This document shows, piece after piece, positions 16,595 to 25,390 of a stretch of DNA of 64,000 nucleotides (position 1 is the stretch's first letter; each line of letters starts with the position of its first letter). The notes beneath the pieces were generated by a model that saw nothing but the letters and a program-made list of their open reading frames with translations, made no database searches and had not been told where the DNA came from. The position numbers and the translations under genes were made by a program. Where the stretch lies: assembly GCF_013201545.1 (NCBI RefSeq), contig NZ_CP053746.1, positions 2,631,001 to 2,695,000 on the forward strand, read 5' to 3'. This stretch comes from Pseudomonas graminis (lineage in GTDB: Bacteria > Pseudomonadota > Gammaproteobacteria > Pseudomonadales > Pseudomonadaceae).

Positions 16595-19456
16595 ATGCTC
16601 GAGCTGACCATAGAGCAAATTTCCATGGACCAGTCGGCGGTGGACAAGCCCGCCGCGTTGCAACTGCTGGCTGACTTGCTTGTCGCCGATGGCCTGGTGG
16701 CTCCCGGCTACCTTGCAGGCTTGCAGGCGCGCGAGCAACAGGGTTCGACTTTTCTGGGGCAAGGCATCGCCATTCCCCACGGCACGCCGCAGACCCGCGA
16801 CCAGGTGTTCGCCACCGGCGTGCGCCTGATGCAATTCCCCGAGGGGGTGGACTGGGGTGACGGGCAAATGGTCTATCTGGCCATCGGCATCGCTGCCAAG
16901 TCCGACGAGCATTTGCGGTTGCTTCAGTTGCTGACCCGCGCCCTGGGTGAAAACGACCTGGGCGAGGCGCTGCGTCAGTCGAAGGATCCCGAGTCTCTGC
17001 TCAAACTGCTGCAAGGCGCGCCGCAGGAACTGGCCCTCGATGCTCAGATGATCAGCCTGGGCGTCATGGTCGATGATTTCGAAGAGCTCGTCTGGCGCGG
17101 CGCGCGTTTGCTGCGCAAAGCCGAGTGCGTGAACAACGGTTTCGCGGCGGTGCTGCAGCAGGTCGAGCCGCTGCCGTTGGGCGAAGGCCTCTGGTGGCTG
17201 CACAGTGAGCAGATGGTCAACAAGCCCGGCCTGGCCTTCGTTACGCCGGACAAACCCATGCGTCATCTGGGCCAGTCGCTGACCGGGCTGTTCTGTCTGG
17301 CAAGTCTGGGTGAGTCCCACCAGGCGTTGCTCGAACGTTTGTGCGCCTTGCTGATCGAAGGTCGCGGCCACGTACTGGGTGAAGCGACCAGCAGTCGCGC
17401 GGTGCTTCAGGCATTGGGCGGCGAAGTGCCGCCCGACTGGCCGAGTGAGCGCGTGACCCTGGCCAATGCCCACGGCCTGCATGCGCGTCCCGCGAAAATC
17501 CTCGCGCAACTGGCCAAGGGCTTTGACGGCGACATTCGCGTGCGCATCGTCGATGGCACCGAAAATCCTGTGTCGGCCAAGAGCCTGAGTAAACTGCTGA
17601 GCCTCGGCGTGCAGCGCGGTCAGTCCCTTGAGTTCATCGCCGAGCCGACCATTGCTGCCGACGCCTTGCCTGCGTTGATCGCTGCGGTGCTCGAAGGCCT
17701 GGGCGAAGAAATCGAGCCGTTGCCGACCCATACCGAAGTCAAGCCAGCCACGGCGGTTGTTGAAAAAACCCTCAGCGCCCCCGCTGCAGGCACTCAGATT
17801 CCGGCCGTGCCTGCTGCGCCCGGCATCGCCGTCGGCCCGGCCCACGTGCATGTTCTGCCGGTGTTCGATTACCCGGCACAGGGCGAATCGCAAAGCGTCG
17901 AACACGAACGTCTGCACAGCGCGCTGGCGCAGGTGCGCGTCGACATCGAGCAATTGATTCAACGCAGCACGGCGAAGGCCATTCGCGAGATTTTCGTCAC
18001 CCACCAGGAAATGCTCGCCGACCCCGAGCTGGTCGACGAAGTGGCCCAGCGTCTGAAACAAGGCGAAAGCGCCGCTGCCGCGTGGATGAACGTGATCGAG
18101 GCCGCCGCGCGTCAGCAGGAACAGCTGAAAGACGCGCTGCTGGCCGAGCGCGCCGCTGACTTGCGGGATGTCGGCCGCCGGGTGCTGGCGCAAATCTGCG
18201 GCGTCGAAGACCTGGTTGAGCCGGAAGAACCTTACATTCTGGTGATGGACGAAGTCGGTCCATCCGACGTCGCGCGTCTGGACCCTGCCCGTGTCGCCGG
18301 CATTCTCACCGCCCGCGGCGGCGCCACGGCCCACAGCGCCATCGTCGCCCGGGCGCTGGGCATCCCCGCCCTTGTAGGTGCGGGCGATGCGGTGTTGCTG
18401 ATCAAATCCGGCACCCAGTTGTTGATTGACGGCCAGCGCGGGCGTCTCGACGTTGCGCCCGACGAAGCGACCCTGCAGCGTGCCTTGCAAGACCGTGACA
18501 CCCGCGAGCAACGCCTCAAGGCTGCCGCTGCCCTGCGCATGGAGCCAGCGATCACCCAGGACGGCCACACCGTTGAGGTCTTCGCCAACATCGGTGACAG
18601 CGCCGGCACGCCGGCAGCAGTGGAGCAGGGCGCCGAAGGGATTGGCCTGCTGCGCACCGAATTGCTGTTCATGGCCCACAGTTCCGCGCCCGATGAAGCG
18701 ACACAGGAAGCGGAATACCGACGCGTGCTCAACGACCTCGACGGTCGCCCGCTGGTGGTTCGCACCCTCGACGTCGGCGGCGACAAGCCGCTGCCGTACT
18801 GGCCCATCGATAAAGAAGAAAACCCGTTTCTCGGCGTGCGCGGCATTCGCCTGACCTTGCAACGCCCGGACATCATGGAAAGCCAGCTGCGTGCGTTGCT
18901 GCGTGCGGCGGACAATCGCCCGTTGCGCATCATGTTTCCGATGGTGGGCACCGTTGAAGAATGGCGCCAGGCCCGCGACATGACCGAGCGTCTGCGTCTG
19001 GAGATCCCGGTTGCCGACCTGCAACTGGGGATCATGATCGAAGTGCCGTCGGCGGCGTTGCTGGCACCGGTGCTGGCGAAAGAAGTGGATTTCTTCAGCG
19101 TCGGCACCAACGACCTGACCCAGTACACGATGGCCATCGATCGCGGTCACCCGACGTTGTCCGCCCAGGCCGACGGTCTGCACCCGGCGGTGTTGCAACT
19201 GATCGACATCACCGTGCGCGCCGCTCACGCCAACGGTAAATGGGTAGGCGTCTGCGGCGAACTGGCCGCCGACCCGCTGGCCGTGCCGGTGCTGGTCGGT
19301 CTGGGTGTGGATGAATTGAGCGTCTCGGCGCGGAGCATCGGCGAAGTCAAAGCCTGCGTCCGTGAATTGAATCTGATCGAAGCCCGGAAACTTGCGCAGG
19401 CGGCCCTGGCCGTTGGCAGCGCGGCGGACGTGCGTGCCCTCGTGGAGGGGCTGTAA
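16595..19456 (+). CDS. fruB: Fructose PTS multiphosphoryl transfer protein (EIIA-HPr-EI)
   Basis: 953 aa cytoplasmic fusion that carries phosphate from phosphoenolpyruvate to FruA. Order: EIIA-Fru (1-145, active His H62 in IAIPHGTP), a linker/second EIIA-like region (150-280), HPr (about 285-370, H296 in GLHARPAKI), an Ala/Pro/Thr-rich linker, and enzyme I (about 395-953) with phospho-His H580 in GGATAHSAIVARALG and the PEP-site segments GIGLLRTELLFM and FFSVGTNDLTQYTMAIDRG. ATG 16595 has AGGAGA upstream; the open frame further upstream is noncoding. It overlaps fruK by one base (TAATG). This one protein replaces separate EI and HPr for fructose. Confidence 0.96.
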   Translation: MLELTIEQISMDQSAVDKPAALQLLADLLVADGLVAPGYLAGLQAREQQGSTFLGQGIAIPHGTPQTRDQVFATGVRLMQFPEGVDWGDGQMVYLAIGIAAKSDEHLRLLQLLTRALGENDLGEALRQSKDPESLLKLLQGAPQELALDAQMISLGVMVDDFEELVWRGARLLRKAECVNNGFAAVLQQVEPLPLGEGLWWLHSEQMVNKPGLAFVTPDKPMRHLGQSLTGLFCLASLGESHQALLERLCALLIEGRGHVLGEATSSRAVLQALGGEVPPDWPSERVTLANAHGLHARPAKILAQLAKGFDGDIRVRIVDGTENPVSAKSLSKLLSLGVQRGQSLEFIAEPTIAADALPALIAAVLEGLGEEIEPLPTHTEVKPATAVVEKTLSAPAAGTQIPAVPAAPGIAVGPAHVHVLPVFDYPAQGESQSVEHERLHSALAQVRVDIEQLIQRSTAKAIREIFVTHQEMLADPELVDEVAQRLKQGESAAAAWMNVIEAAARQQEQLKDALLAERAADLRDVGRRVLAQICGVEDLVEPEEPYILVMDEVGPSDVARLDPARVAGILTARGGATAHSAIVARALGIPALVGAGDAVLLIKSGTQLLIDGQRGRLDVAPDEATLQRALQDRDTREQRLKAAAALRMEPAITQDGHTVEVFANIGDSAGTPAAVEQGAEGIGLLRTELLFMAHSSAPDEATQEAEYRRVLNDLDGRPLVVRTLDVGGDKPLPYWPIDKEENPFLGVRGIRLTLQRPDIMESQLRALLRAADNRPLRIMFPMVGTVEEWRQARDMTERLRLEIPVADLQLGIMIEVPSAALLAPVLAKEVDFFSVGTNDLTQYTMAIDRGHPTLSAQADGLHPAVLQLIDITVRAAHANGKWVGVCGELAADPLAVPVLVGLGVDELSVSARSIGEVKACVRELNLIEARKLAQAALAVGSAADVRALVEGL

Positions 19457-20394
19457 TGGCGAAAATTCTGACATTGACCATGAACCCGGCGCTGGACCTG
19501 ACCGTGCAGTTGGGCCCCTTACAGATCGGCCAGGTCAACCGCAGCGACGCCATGCTCAGCCACGCGGCGGGCAAGGGCATCAACGTCGCCCAGGTGTTGG
19601 CTGATTTGGGGCACGAGCTGACCGTCGCGGGCTTCCTCGGCGTCGATAACCAGCAGCCGTTCGAAACCCTGTTCGCCAAGCGCGGCTTCGTCGATGAGTT
19701 CGTGCGGGTACCAGGCGAGACGCGCAGCAACATCAAGCTGGCGGAAAGCAGCGGGCGCATCACCGACCTCAACGGCCCGGGCCCGGAAGTCAGCCTCCAG
19801 GCGCAACAGGCGCTGGCCGCTCGGGTTGAACAGATCGCGGCGGGTTTTGATGCGGTGGTCGTGGCTGGCAGTCTGCCCCGCGGCGTCAGTGCGCAGTGGC
19901 TGAAAACGTTGTTGCTGCGCCTCAACGCCATGGGTTTGAAAGTGGCGCTGGACACCAGCGGCGAAGCGTTGCGCGCCGGCCTGGAAGCGTCGCCGTGGAT
20001 GATCAAGCCCAACACCGAAGAACTGGCCGACGCCCTTGATGCGCCGATCATTTCCATCGCCGCGCAAGCCGAGGCAGCGGCCGATCTGCGCCAGCGTGGC
20101 ATCGAGCACGTGGTGATTTCCCAAGGCTCGGAGGGCGTTCACTGGTTCAGTTCCAACGTCGCGTTGCAGGCACTGCCGCCCAAAGTCACCGTCGCCAGCA
20201 CCGTCGGCGCGGGGGATTCGCTGCTGGCCGGGATGGTCCACGGCTTGCTGTCTGGGCACAAACCCGAGCAAACCTTGCGAACTGCCACGGCCATTGCGGC
20301 CATGGCCGTGACTCAGATCGGCTTCGGCATCAATGATCCGGCGCAATTGAAACGTCTGGAAAGCGGTGTCAACGTCCGCGCCCTGACGGCATAA
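19456..20394 (+). CDS. fruK: 1-phosphofructokinase
   Basis: 312 aa PfkB-family kinase converting fructose-1-phosphate to fructose-1,6-bisphosphate. Signatures: LTMNPALDLTV at the N-terminus, AGKGINVAQVLADLG (substrate lid), PNTEEL, and the ATP-site motif TVGAGDSLLAGM with the catalytic base D254. Start overlaps the fruB stop, indicating translational coupling. It also removes fructose-1-phosphate, the inducer recognised by FruR, and so helps reset the operon. Confidence 0.96.
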   Translation: MAKILTLTMNPALDLTVQLGPLQIGQVNRSDAMLSHAAGKGINVAQVLADLGHELTVAGFLGVDNQQPFETLFAKRGFVDEFVRVPGETRSNIKLAESSGRITDLNGPGPEVSLQAQQALAARVEQIAAGFDAVVVAGSLPRGVSAQWLKTLLLRLNAMGLKVALDTSGEALRAGLEASPWMIKPNTEELADALDAPIISIAAQAEAAADLRQRGIEHVVISQGSEGVHWFSSNVALQALPPKVTVASTVGAGDSLLAGMVHGLLSGHKPEQTLRTATAIAAMAVTQIGFGINDPAQLKRLESGVNVRALTA

Positions 20395-20410
20395 CAAGAG
20401 AGGAAGTGTG

Positions 20411-22141
20411 ATGAAGTTAGCCATCGTTACGGCCTGTCCGAACGGCAAAATCAGCAGCGTCCTCAGTGCCCGTCTGCTGGATGCGGCGGCCCAGCGCCAG
20501 GGTTGGAGCACCAGCGTCGAGATCCATGATCCGCGCCACCCGGAGAAGCAACTGTCGCCGGGCGACATCGAAGCGGCCGACTGGGTGCTGGTGGTCAACA
20601 CCGGCGCGCTGGACCTGGCGCGTTTCGCCGGCAAGCGCCTGTATCAGGCCACGCCCGCGCAAGCGTTGCAGGACGCCGACGGCTTTCTGCGTTCAGCGGC
20701 GGCGCTGGCGGCCGAGCACACCGCGACTTCTGCTGCGCCGACTGCTTCCAGCGCGCAACCGCGTCTGGTGGCGGTGACGGCGTGCCCGACCGGCGTCGCT
20801 CACACCTTTATGGCGGCCGAGGCGATTCAGCAGGCAGCCAAAAAGCTCGGCTATGAACTGCAGGTGGAAACCCAGGGCTCGGTCGGTGCGCGTAATCCGC
20901 TCAGCGCCCAGGCCATCGCCGACGCCGATGTGGTGCTGCTGGCGTGTGATATCGAAGTCGCCACCGAGCGTTTTGCCGGCAAGCGCATCTTTCGCTGCGG
21001 CACCGGTATTGCGCTCAAGCAAGCTGAAACGACGCTGAAGAAAGCGCTGGCGGAGGCGGAAGTTGAGTCAACGGCTTCAACGTCCAAGGCCTCTTCCAAA
21101 AAGGAAAAGACCGGCGTCTACAAACACCTGCTCACCGGCGTGTCGTTCATGCTGCCGATGGTGGTGGCGGGCGGTTTGCTGATCGCACTGTCGTTCGTGT
21201 TCGGCATTCACGCGGCGGAAGAACCGGGCACGCTGGCGGCAGCCTTGAAACAGATCGGCGCGGGCGCGGCGTTCCAGTTGATGGTGCCGTTGCTGGCCGG
21301 TTACATCGCGTATTCCATTGCCGACCGTCCGGGCCTTGCGCCGGGGATGATCGGTGGTCTGCTGGCGAGCACCTTGGGCGCGGGCTTCATTGGCGGCATC
21401 ATCGCGGGATTCCTGGCGGGTTACAGCGCCTGGGCGGTGAATCGCTACGCGAAGTTGCCGGCAAGTGTCGAAGCGCTGAAGCCGATTCTGATCATTCCGC
21501 TGCTGGCGAGCCTGTTCACCGGGTTGGTAATGATTTACGTGGTGGGCAAGCCGGTCGCCGGCATGCTCGAAGGGCTGACCCACTTCCTCGACACCATGGG
21601 CACGGCCAACGCGGTGCTGCTCGGCGTGCTGCTGGGCGCGATGATGTGCGTGGATCTGGGTGGGCCGATCAATAAGGCGTCCTATGCGTTTTCGGTGGGC
21701 TTGCTGGCCTCGAGCAGCGGCGCGCCGATGGCGGCAACAATGGCGGCCGGCATGGTCCCGCCGATCGGCATGGGCATCGCGGCATTGATCGCCCGGCGCA
21801 AGTTTGCCCAGAGCGAGCGTGAGGCGGGCAAAGCGGCGTTCGTGCTGGGGCTGTGCTTCATCTCCGAAGGCGCGATTCCGTTTGCGGCGAAAGACCCGCT
21901 GCGGGTGATTCCGGCGAGCATCGTCGGTGGCGCGCTGACCGGTGCCCTGTCGATGTTCTTCGGCTGCAAACTCATGGCGCCCCACGGTGGGTTGTTCGTG
22001 CTGCTGATCCCGAACGCGATTAACCATGCGCTGCTGTATCTGCTGGCGATCGTGGCGGGCAGCGTCGTTACCGGCGTGCTGTACGCGCTGCTGAAACGAC
22101 CTGAACCCGCCGAGCTGGATGCGGTGCCCGCCGGCGCGTAA
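20411..22141 (+). CDS. fruA: Fructose PTS permease FruA (EIIB'-EIIB-EIIC)
   Basis: 576 aa. Two tandem IIB-type domains: the first has ACPNG with C9, the second the phospho-cysteine motif TACPTGVAHTFMAAEA with C125. A Ser/Lys linker (about 215-235) leads to the IIC membrane domain with SFMLPMVVAGGLLIALSFVF, the GGPINKASYAFS loop, and the substrate-site segment CFISEGAIPFAAKDP. It imports fructose and phosphorylates it to fructose-1-phosphate. ATG 20411 is preceded by GAGAGGAAG. Last gene of fruBKA; a REP cluster follows. Confidence 0.96.
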   Translation: MKLAIVTACPNGKISSVLSARLLDAAAQRQGWSTSVEIHDPRHPEKQLSPGDIEAADWVLVVNTGALDLARFAGKRLYQATPAQALQDADGFLRSAAALAAEHTATSAAPTASSAQPRLVAVTACPTGVAHTFMAAEAIQQAAKKLGYELQVETQGSVGARNPLSAQAIADADVVLLACDIEVATERFAGKRIFRCGTGIALKQAETTLKKALAEAEVESTASTSKASSKKEKTGVYKHLLTGVSFMLPMVVAGGLLIALSFVFGIHAAEEPGTLAAALKQIGAGAAFQLMVPLLAGYIAYSIADRPGLAPGMIGGLLASTLGAGFIGGIIAGFLAGYSAWAVNRYAKLPASVEALKPILIIPLLASLFTGLVMIYVVGKPVAGMLEGLTHFLDTMGTANAVLLGVLLGAMMCVDLGGPINKASYAFSVGLLASSSGAPMAATMAAGMVPPIGMGIAALIARRKFAQSEREAGKAAFVLGLCFISEGAIPFAAKDPLRVIPASIVGGALTGALSMFFGCKLMAPHGGLFVLLIPNAINHALLYLLAIVAGSVVTGVLYALLKRPEPAELDAVPAGA

Positions 22142-22196
22142 TCGCTGGCGTTTCCCCGCCTATAACCGGTTCCACGGGATGCACGCGATGCTTTTA

Positions 22197-22495
22197 GTGG
22201 GACCGGCTTCAGCCGGGAAGAGGCCGGTGTGCCCGCCATCTGAACTTTGGTGTGACTACCGACGCCTTCCCGGCTAAAGCCAGCCCTACAAGTGCGCGGT
22301 TTGTCATGCAGTGATGGGTTGAATGTCAGGGCCTCTTCGCGAGCAAGCTCACTCCTACAGAAGGCTGAGTGCGGCCCGGAATTCTGCTGCCGAACACGAT
22401 CAATTGTAGGAGTGAGCTTGCTCGCGAAGGCGATATCCCAGGCGCTGAAGATGTGTCGGATGTACCGGCCTCTTCGCGGGCAAGCGCGCTCCTAC
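22197..22495. repeat. Mixed REP cluster, families A and B
   Basis: The 450-bp gap after fruA contains no gene. It holds a family B pair (GGACCGGCTTCAGCCGGGAA at 22200-22219, and its degenerate inverted partner around 22265-22290, CCCGGCTAAAGCCAGCCCTA) and three family A units: inverted at 22337-22359, direct at 22406-22427 and inverted at 22474-22495 (diverged, GCGGGCAAGCGCGCTCCTAC). Confidence 0.85.
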
Positions 22496-22591
22496 AGGTG
22501 TGCGTTAAGCCTGCCATCTAGTTCCCTGTCATCTCCCGCAAACAATCCGCTGCTAGCGTCCTCCTTTTGGATTCCCTTGAGGAGGATAAAC

Positions 22592-23950
22592 ATGTCCCGG
22601 TTCGACCTGACTCGCCGCCGTATCATCCAGGCCGCTGGCGCCGGATTGTTGTTGCCGGGGCTTGCGCCGGCGGTCCTTGCCTCGGTGAAGGATCGCCCGA
22701 AGATGACCGACGGCGTGCAGTCCGGCGATGTGCTCGGCGACCGCGCCATGGTCTGGAGTCGCAGCGACCGGCCGGCGCGCATGGTGGTCGAATGGGACAC
22801 CCGCAGCATGTTCACCAACCCCCGCCGCACGGTCTCGCTGCTCGCCGACCAGCGCACTGACTTCACCGCCCGCGTCGAACTTACCGGTCTGCCGGCGGAT
22901 CAAGCCATCTTCTACCGGGTGTTCTTCGAAGACGCGCAAACCGGCGTCGCCAGCGAACCCTGGTTCGGCCACCTGCGCAGCGTGCCGGTCAATCGCCGCA
23001 ACATCCGCTTCGTCTGGAGCGGCGACACCGTCGGCCAGGGCTTCGGCATCAACCCCGAGATCGGCGGCATGCGCATCTATGAGGCCATGCGCCTGCGCTT
23101 GCCGGACTTCTTCATCCACAGCGGCGACACCATCTACGCCGACGGCCCGGTGCCCGCCGAAGTGGTCACCGAAGGCGGGCGCATCTGGCGCAACATCACC
23201 ACGGAAGAGAAGAGCAAGGTCGCCGAAACCCTCGACGAATACCGCGGCGCCTACCGCTACAACCTGATGGACGAGAACCTGCGGCGCTTCAACGCCGAGG
23301 TCCCGCAGATCTGGCAGTGGGACGACCACGAAGTGACCAACAACTGGTCACCGAGCAAACAGCTCGACGATCGCTACAAGGTCAAAGACATCCAGCTGTT
23401 GGCATCCCGCGGGCGTCAGGCGTTTCTCGAATACGCGCCGATGCGCTTGCAGAGTGCCGACAACGGCGGTCGTGTTTATCGCAAGATCCCTTACGGCCCG
23501 ATGCTGGACGTGTTCGTGCTCGACATGCGCAGCTACCGTGATGGCAACGACGCCAATCTGGCCGACAAGGCCGGGCCGACCACCGCGTTTCTCGGCCGCG
23601 AGCAACTGGACTGGCTCAAGCGTGAACTTCAAGCTTCCGGCGCTCAGTGGAAAGTCATTGCCGCCGACATGCCTATCGGCCTCGGCGTGCCCGACGGCGA
23701 GATCAGCCCCGGCGTGATGCGCTGGGAGGCGATCGCCAACGGTGAGAATGGCGCGCCAAAGGGCCGCGAACTGGAGGTCGCCGAGCTGCTGGGTTTCCTG
23801 CGCCAGCAGAAGGTGCGCGACACCGTCTGGCTGACGGCCGATGTGCATTACTGCGCGGCACACCACTACCTCCCGGATCAAGCGGTGTTCCAGGATTTCG
23901 ACCCGTTCTGGGAGTTTGTCGCGGGGCCACTCAATGCGGGCAGTTTCTGA
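22592..23950 (+). CDS. PhoD-type phosphodiesterase/alkaline phosphatase, truncated by in-frame TGA
   Basis: 452 aa as encoded. Tat signal at the N-terminus (LTRRRIIQAAGAGLLLPGLA, twin Arg then hydrophobic stretch), so export to the periplasm is expected. Metallophosphatase motifs typical of PhoD: WSGDTVGQG (about 142), HSGDTIYADG, WQWDDHEVTNNW, VFVLDMRSYRDGND and LTADVHYCAAHHY. SD AGGAGG lies 6 bases before ATG 22592. The protein stops at TGA 23948-23950 right after AGPLNAGSF, although the same frame runs on for 67 codons with family-like sequence. Active-site residues lie before the break, so residual activity cannot be excluded. Substrate is probably a phosphate ester or diester. Confidence 0.85.
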   Translation: MSRFDLTRRRIIQAAGAGLLLPGLAPAVLASVKDRPKMTDGVQSGDVLGDRAMVWSRSDRPARMVVEWDTRSMFTNPRRTVSLLADQRTDFTARVELTGLPADQAIFYRVFFEDAQTGVASEPWFGHLRSVPVNRRNIRFVWSGDTVGQGFGINPEIGGMRIYEAMRLRLPDFFIHSGDTIYADGPVPAEVVTEGGRIWRNITTEEKSKVAETLDEYRGAYRYNLMDENLRRFNAEVPQIWQWDDHEVTNNWSPSKQLDDRYKVKDIQLLASRGRQAFLEYAPMRLQSADNGGRVYRKIPYGPMLDVFVLDMRSYRDGNDANLADKAGPTTAFLGREQLDWLKRELQASGAQWKVIAADMPIGLGVPDGEISPGVMRWEAIANGENGAPKGRELEVAELLGFLRQQKVRDTVWLTADVHYCAAHHYLPDQAVFQDFDPFWEFVAGPLNAGSF

Positions 23951-24154
23951 CCCAATACCCTGGACAAGACGTTCGGGCCTGAACTGGTGTTCCAGAAGGC
24001 GCCGCCGGCGCAGAACACCTCGCCGTTTGCCGGGTTTCAGTTTTTTGGTGAGGTGAACATCGATGGCCAGAGCGGGGAGATGACCGTGACGCTGCGGGAT
24101 CTGGACGGGGTTTCAGTGTTTGAGAAGACGCTGCAACCCGCGCCCATCGCCTGA
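23951..24154 (+). pseudogene. Detached C-terminal segment of the PhoD-type gene
   Basis: 67 codons in the same frame as the upstream gene, beginning PNTLDKTFGPELVFQKAPP and ending at TGA 24152-24154. It reads as the natural continuation after AGPLNAGSF, where a glycine (GGA) would be expected instead of TGA. No start codon with an SD is seen within it, so it is unlikely to be translated on its own. Confidence 0.75.
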
Positions 24155-24255
24155 CGCAGCCTTGGGTTGTACGACCACTGCGTAATTGCCGGTAACACTT
24201 CCCGCGCCGCTGGCCTATCATTAGCCACCTAACGACGGCTCAGGGTTTGGCGTGC

Positions 24256-25197
24256 ATGCTGGCAATCTTTCTGGAAACCCTGAACATCACCGCGCCGGTC
24301 TTTGCGATGTTGTTTCTCGGCGTATTGCTCAAGCGCGTGGGCTGGATCAACGACAGCTTCATTCACACCGCTTCCTCGTTGGTGTTCAACTGCACCATGC
24401 CGGCGCTGCTGTTTCTGGGGATCATTCACGCTGACCTCCACGCGGCGTTTCAGCCAGGCGTGTTGATCTACTTCATCGTCGCCACGCTAGCGGGTTTTGC
24501 GTTGTCGTGGGGCTGGGCCATCTACCGCGTGCCGTTCGCCGAACGAGGCACGTACACCCAAGGCGCGTTTCGCGGTAACAACGGTGTGATTGGCCTCGCC
24601 CTGGCCGCGAGCATGTACGGCGACTACGGCATTTCCCTGGGTGCCATCCTCGCCGCGCTGGTCATCCTGTTCTACAACACCCTGTCCACCGTGGTGCTGG
24701 CGGTTTACAGCCCGGTGATCAAGTCCGACCCGTGGAGCATCACCAAGAGCGTCATGGCCAATCCGCTGATCATCAGCATTGTCATTGCGGCGCCGTTCGC
24801 CTACTTCCAGATCCCGCTCCCCAAATGGCTCGACACGTCCGGCAGCTATCTGGCGCAGATGACTCTGCCGCTGGCGCTGATGTGCATCGGCGGCACGCTG
24901 TCGTTGAAGTCGTTGCGAGAGAGCGGGACGTTGGCGATCAGCGCGAGCCTGATGAAGATGGTCTGGCTGCCGCTGATCTGCACGCTGGGTGCGTGGCTGC
25001 TGGGCTTCCGGCATGCGGAGCTGGGGATTCTGTTTCTGTATTTCGGCGCTCCGACGGCGTCGGCCAGTTTCGTCATGGTCCGCGCGGCCAATGGCAATCA
25101 TGAGTTGGCTGCGTCGATCATCGTCATGACCACCCTGGCAGCGGCGGTCACCACCAATATCGGGATTTTCATCCTGCAGTGGGGCGGGTGGATTTAG
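24256..25197 (+). CDS. AEC-family transporter (auxin efflux carrier type)
   Basis: 313 aa with about ten membrane segments in two five-helix repeats. Typical AEC features: ITAPVFAMLFLGVLLKR near the start, LVFNCTMPALLFLGI, GAFRGNNGVIGLALA (the conserved R-x-N/N-x-x motif), and LPLALMCIGGTLS in the second half. Bacterial members such as MdcF move malonate or other organic anions; no substrate can be named here. ATG 24256 follows AGGG; an upstream TTG at 24247 is possible. The gene stands alone between the broken phoD and a REP doublet. Confidence 0.85.
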   Translation: MLAIFLETLNITAPVFAMLFLGVLLKRVGWINDSFIHTASSLVFNCTMPALLFLGIIHADLHAAFQPGVLIYFIVATLAGFALSWGWAIYRVPFAERGTYTQGAFRGNNGVIGLALAASMYGDYGISLGAILAALVILFYNTLSTVVLAVYSPVIKSDPWSITKSVMANPLIISIVIAAPFAYFQIPLPKWLDTSGSYLAQMTLPLALMCIGGTLSLKSLRESGTLAISASLMKMVWLPLICTLGAWLLGFRHAELGILFLYFGAPTASASFVMVRAANGNHELAASIIVMTTLAAAVTTNIGIFILQWGGWI

Positions 25198-25270
25198 GTA
25201 TCCCGGCGCTGAAAGGTGGGAGATAGCTGTCGTCCGTACGCCGAGCTTTCGCGCAGCAATCACTGTCCGT

Positions 25271-25360
25271 GTGGGAGTGAACTTGCTCACGAAGACGTCA
25301 CTTCAGCCGCTGAAGATTTGGCGGATGTCCCTGCGCATTCGCGAGCAAGCTCGCTCCCAC
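25271..25360. repeat. REP doublet, family A
   Basis: Direct unit GTGGGAGTGAACTTGCTCAC (25271-25290) and inverted unit GCGAGCAAGCTCGCTCCCAC (25341-25360), between two convergent genes. Confidence 0.85.
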
Positions 25361-25390
25361 CATTCGCGCGCCCCTACGATTTGTCAGGGC

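Noticed and set aside
16511..19474. 987-codon open frame antisense to fruB
   Set aside because: Shadow of high-GC third-position bias; the sense strand encodes an unmistakable EIIA-HPr-EI protein.
23948..23950. Selenocysteine reading of the TGA in the PhoD-type gene
   Set aside because: The expected residue is glycine, the codon is one base from GGA, and no selenocysteine role is known for this family; no clear insertion hairpin seen just after it.
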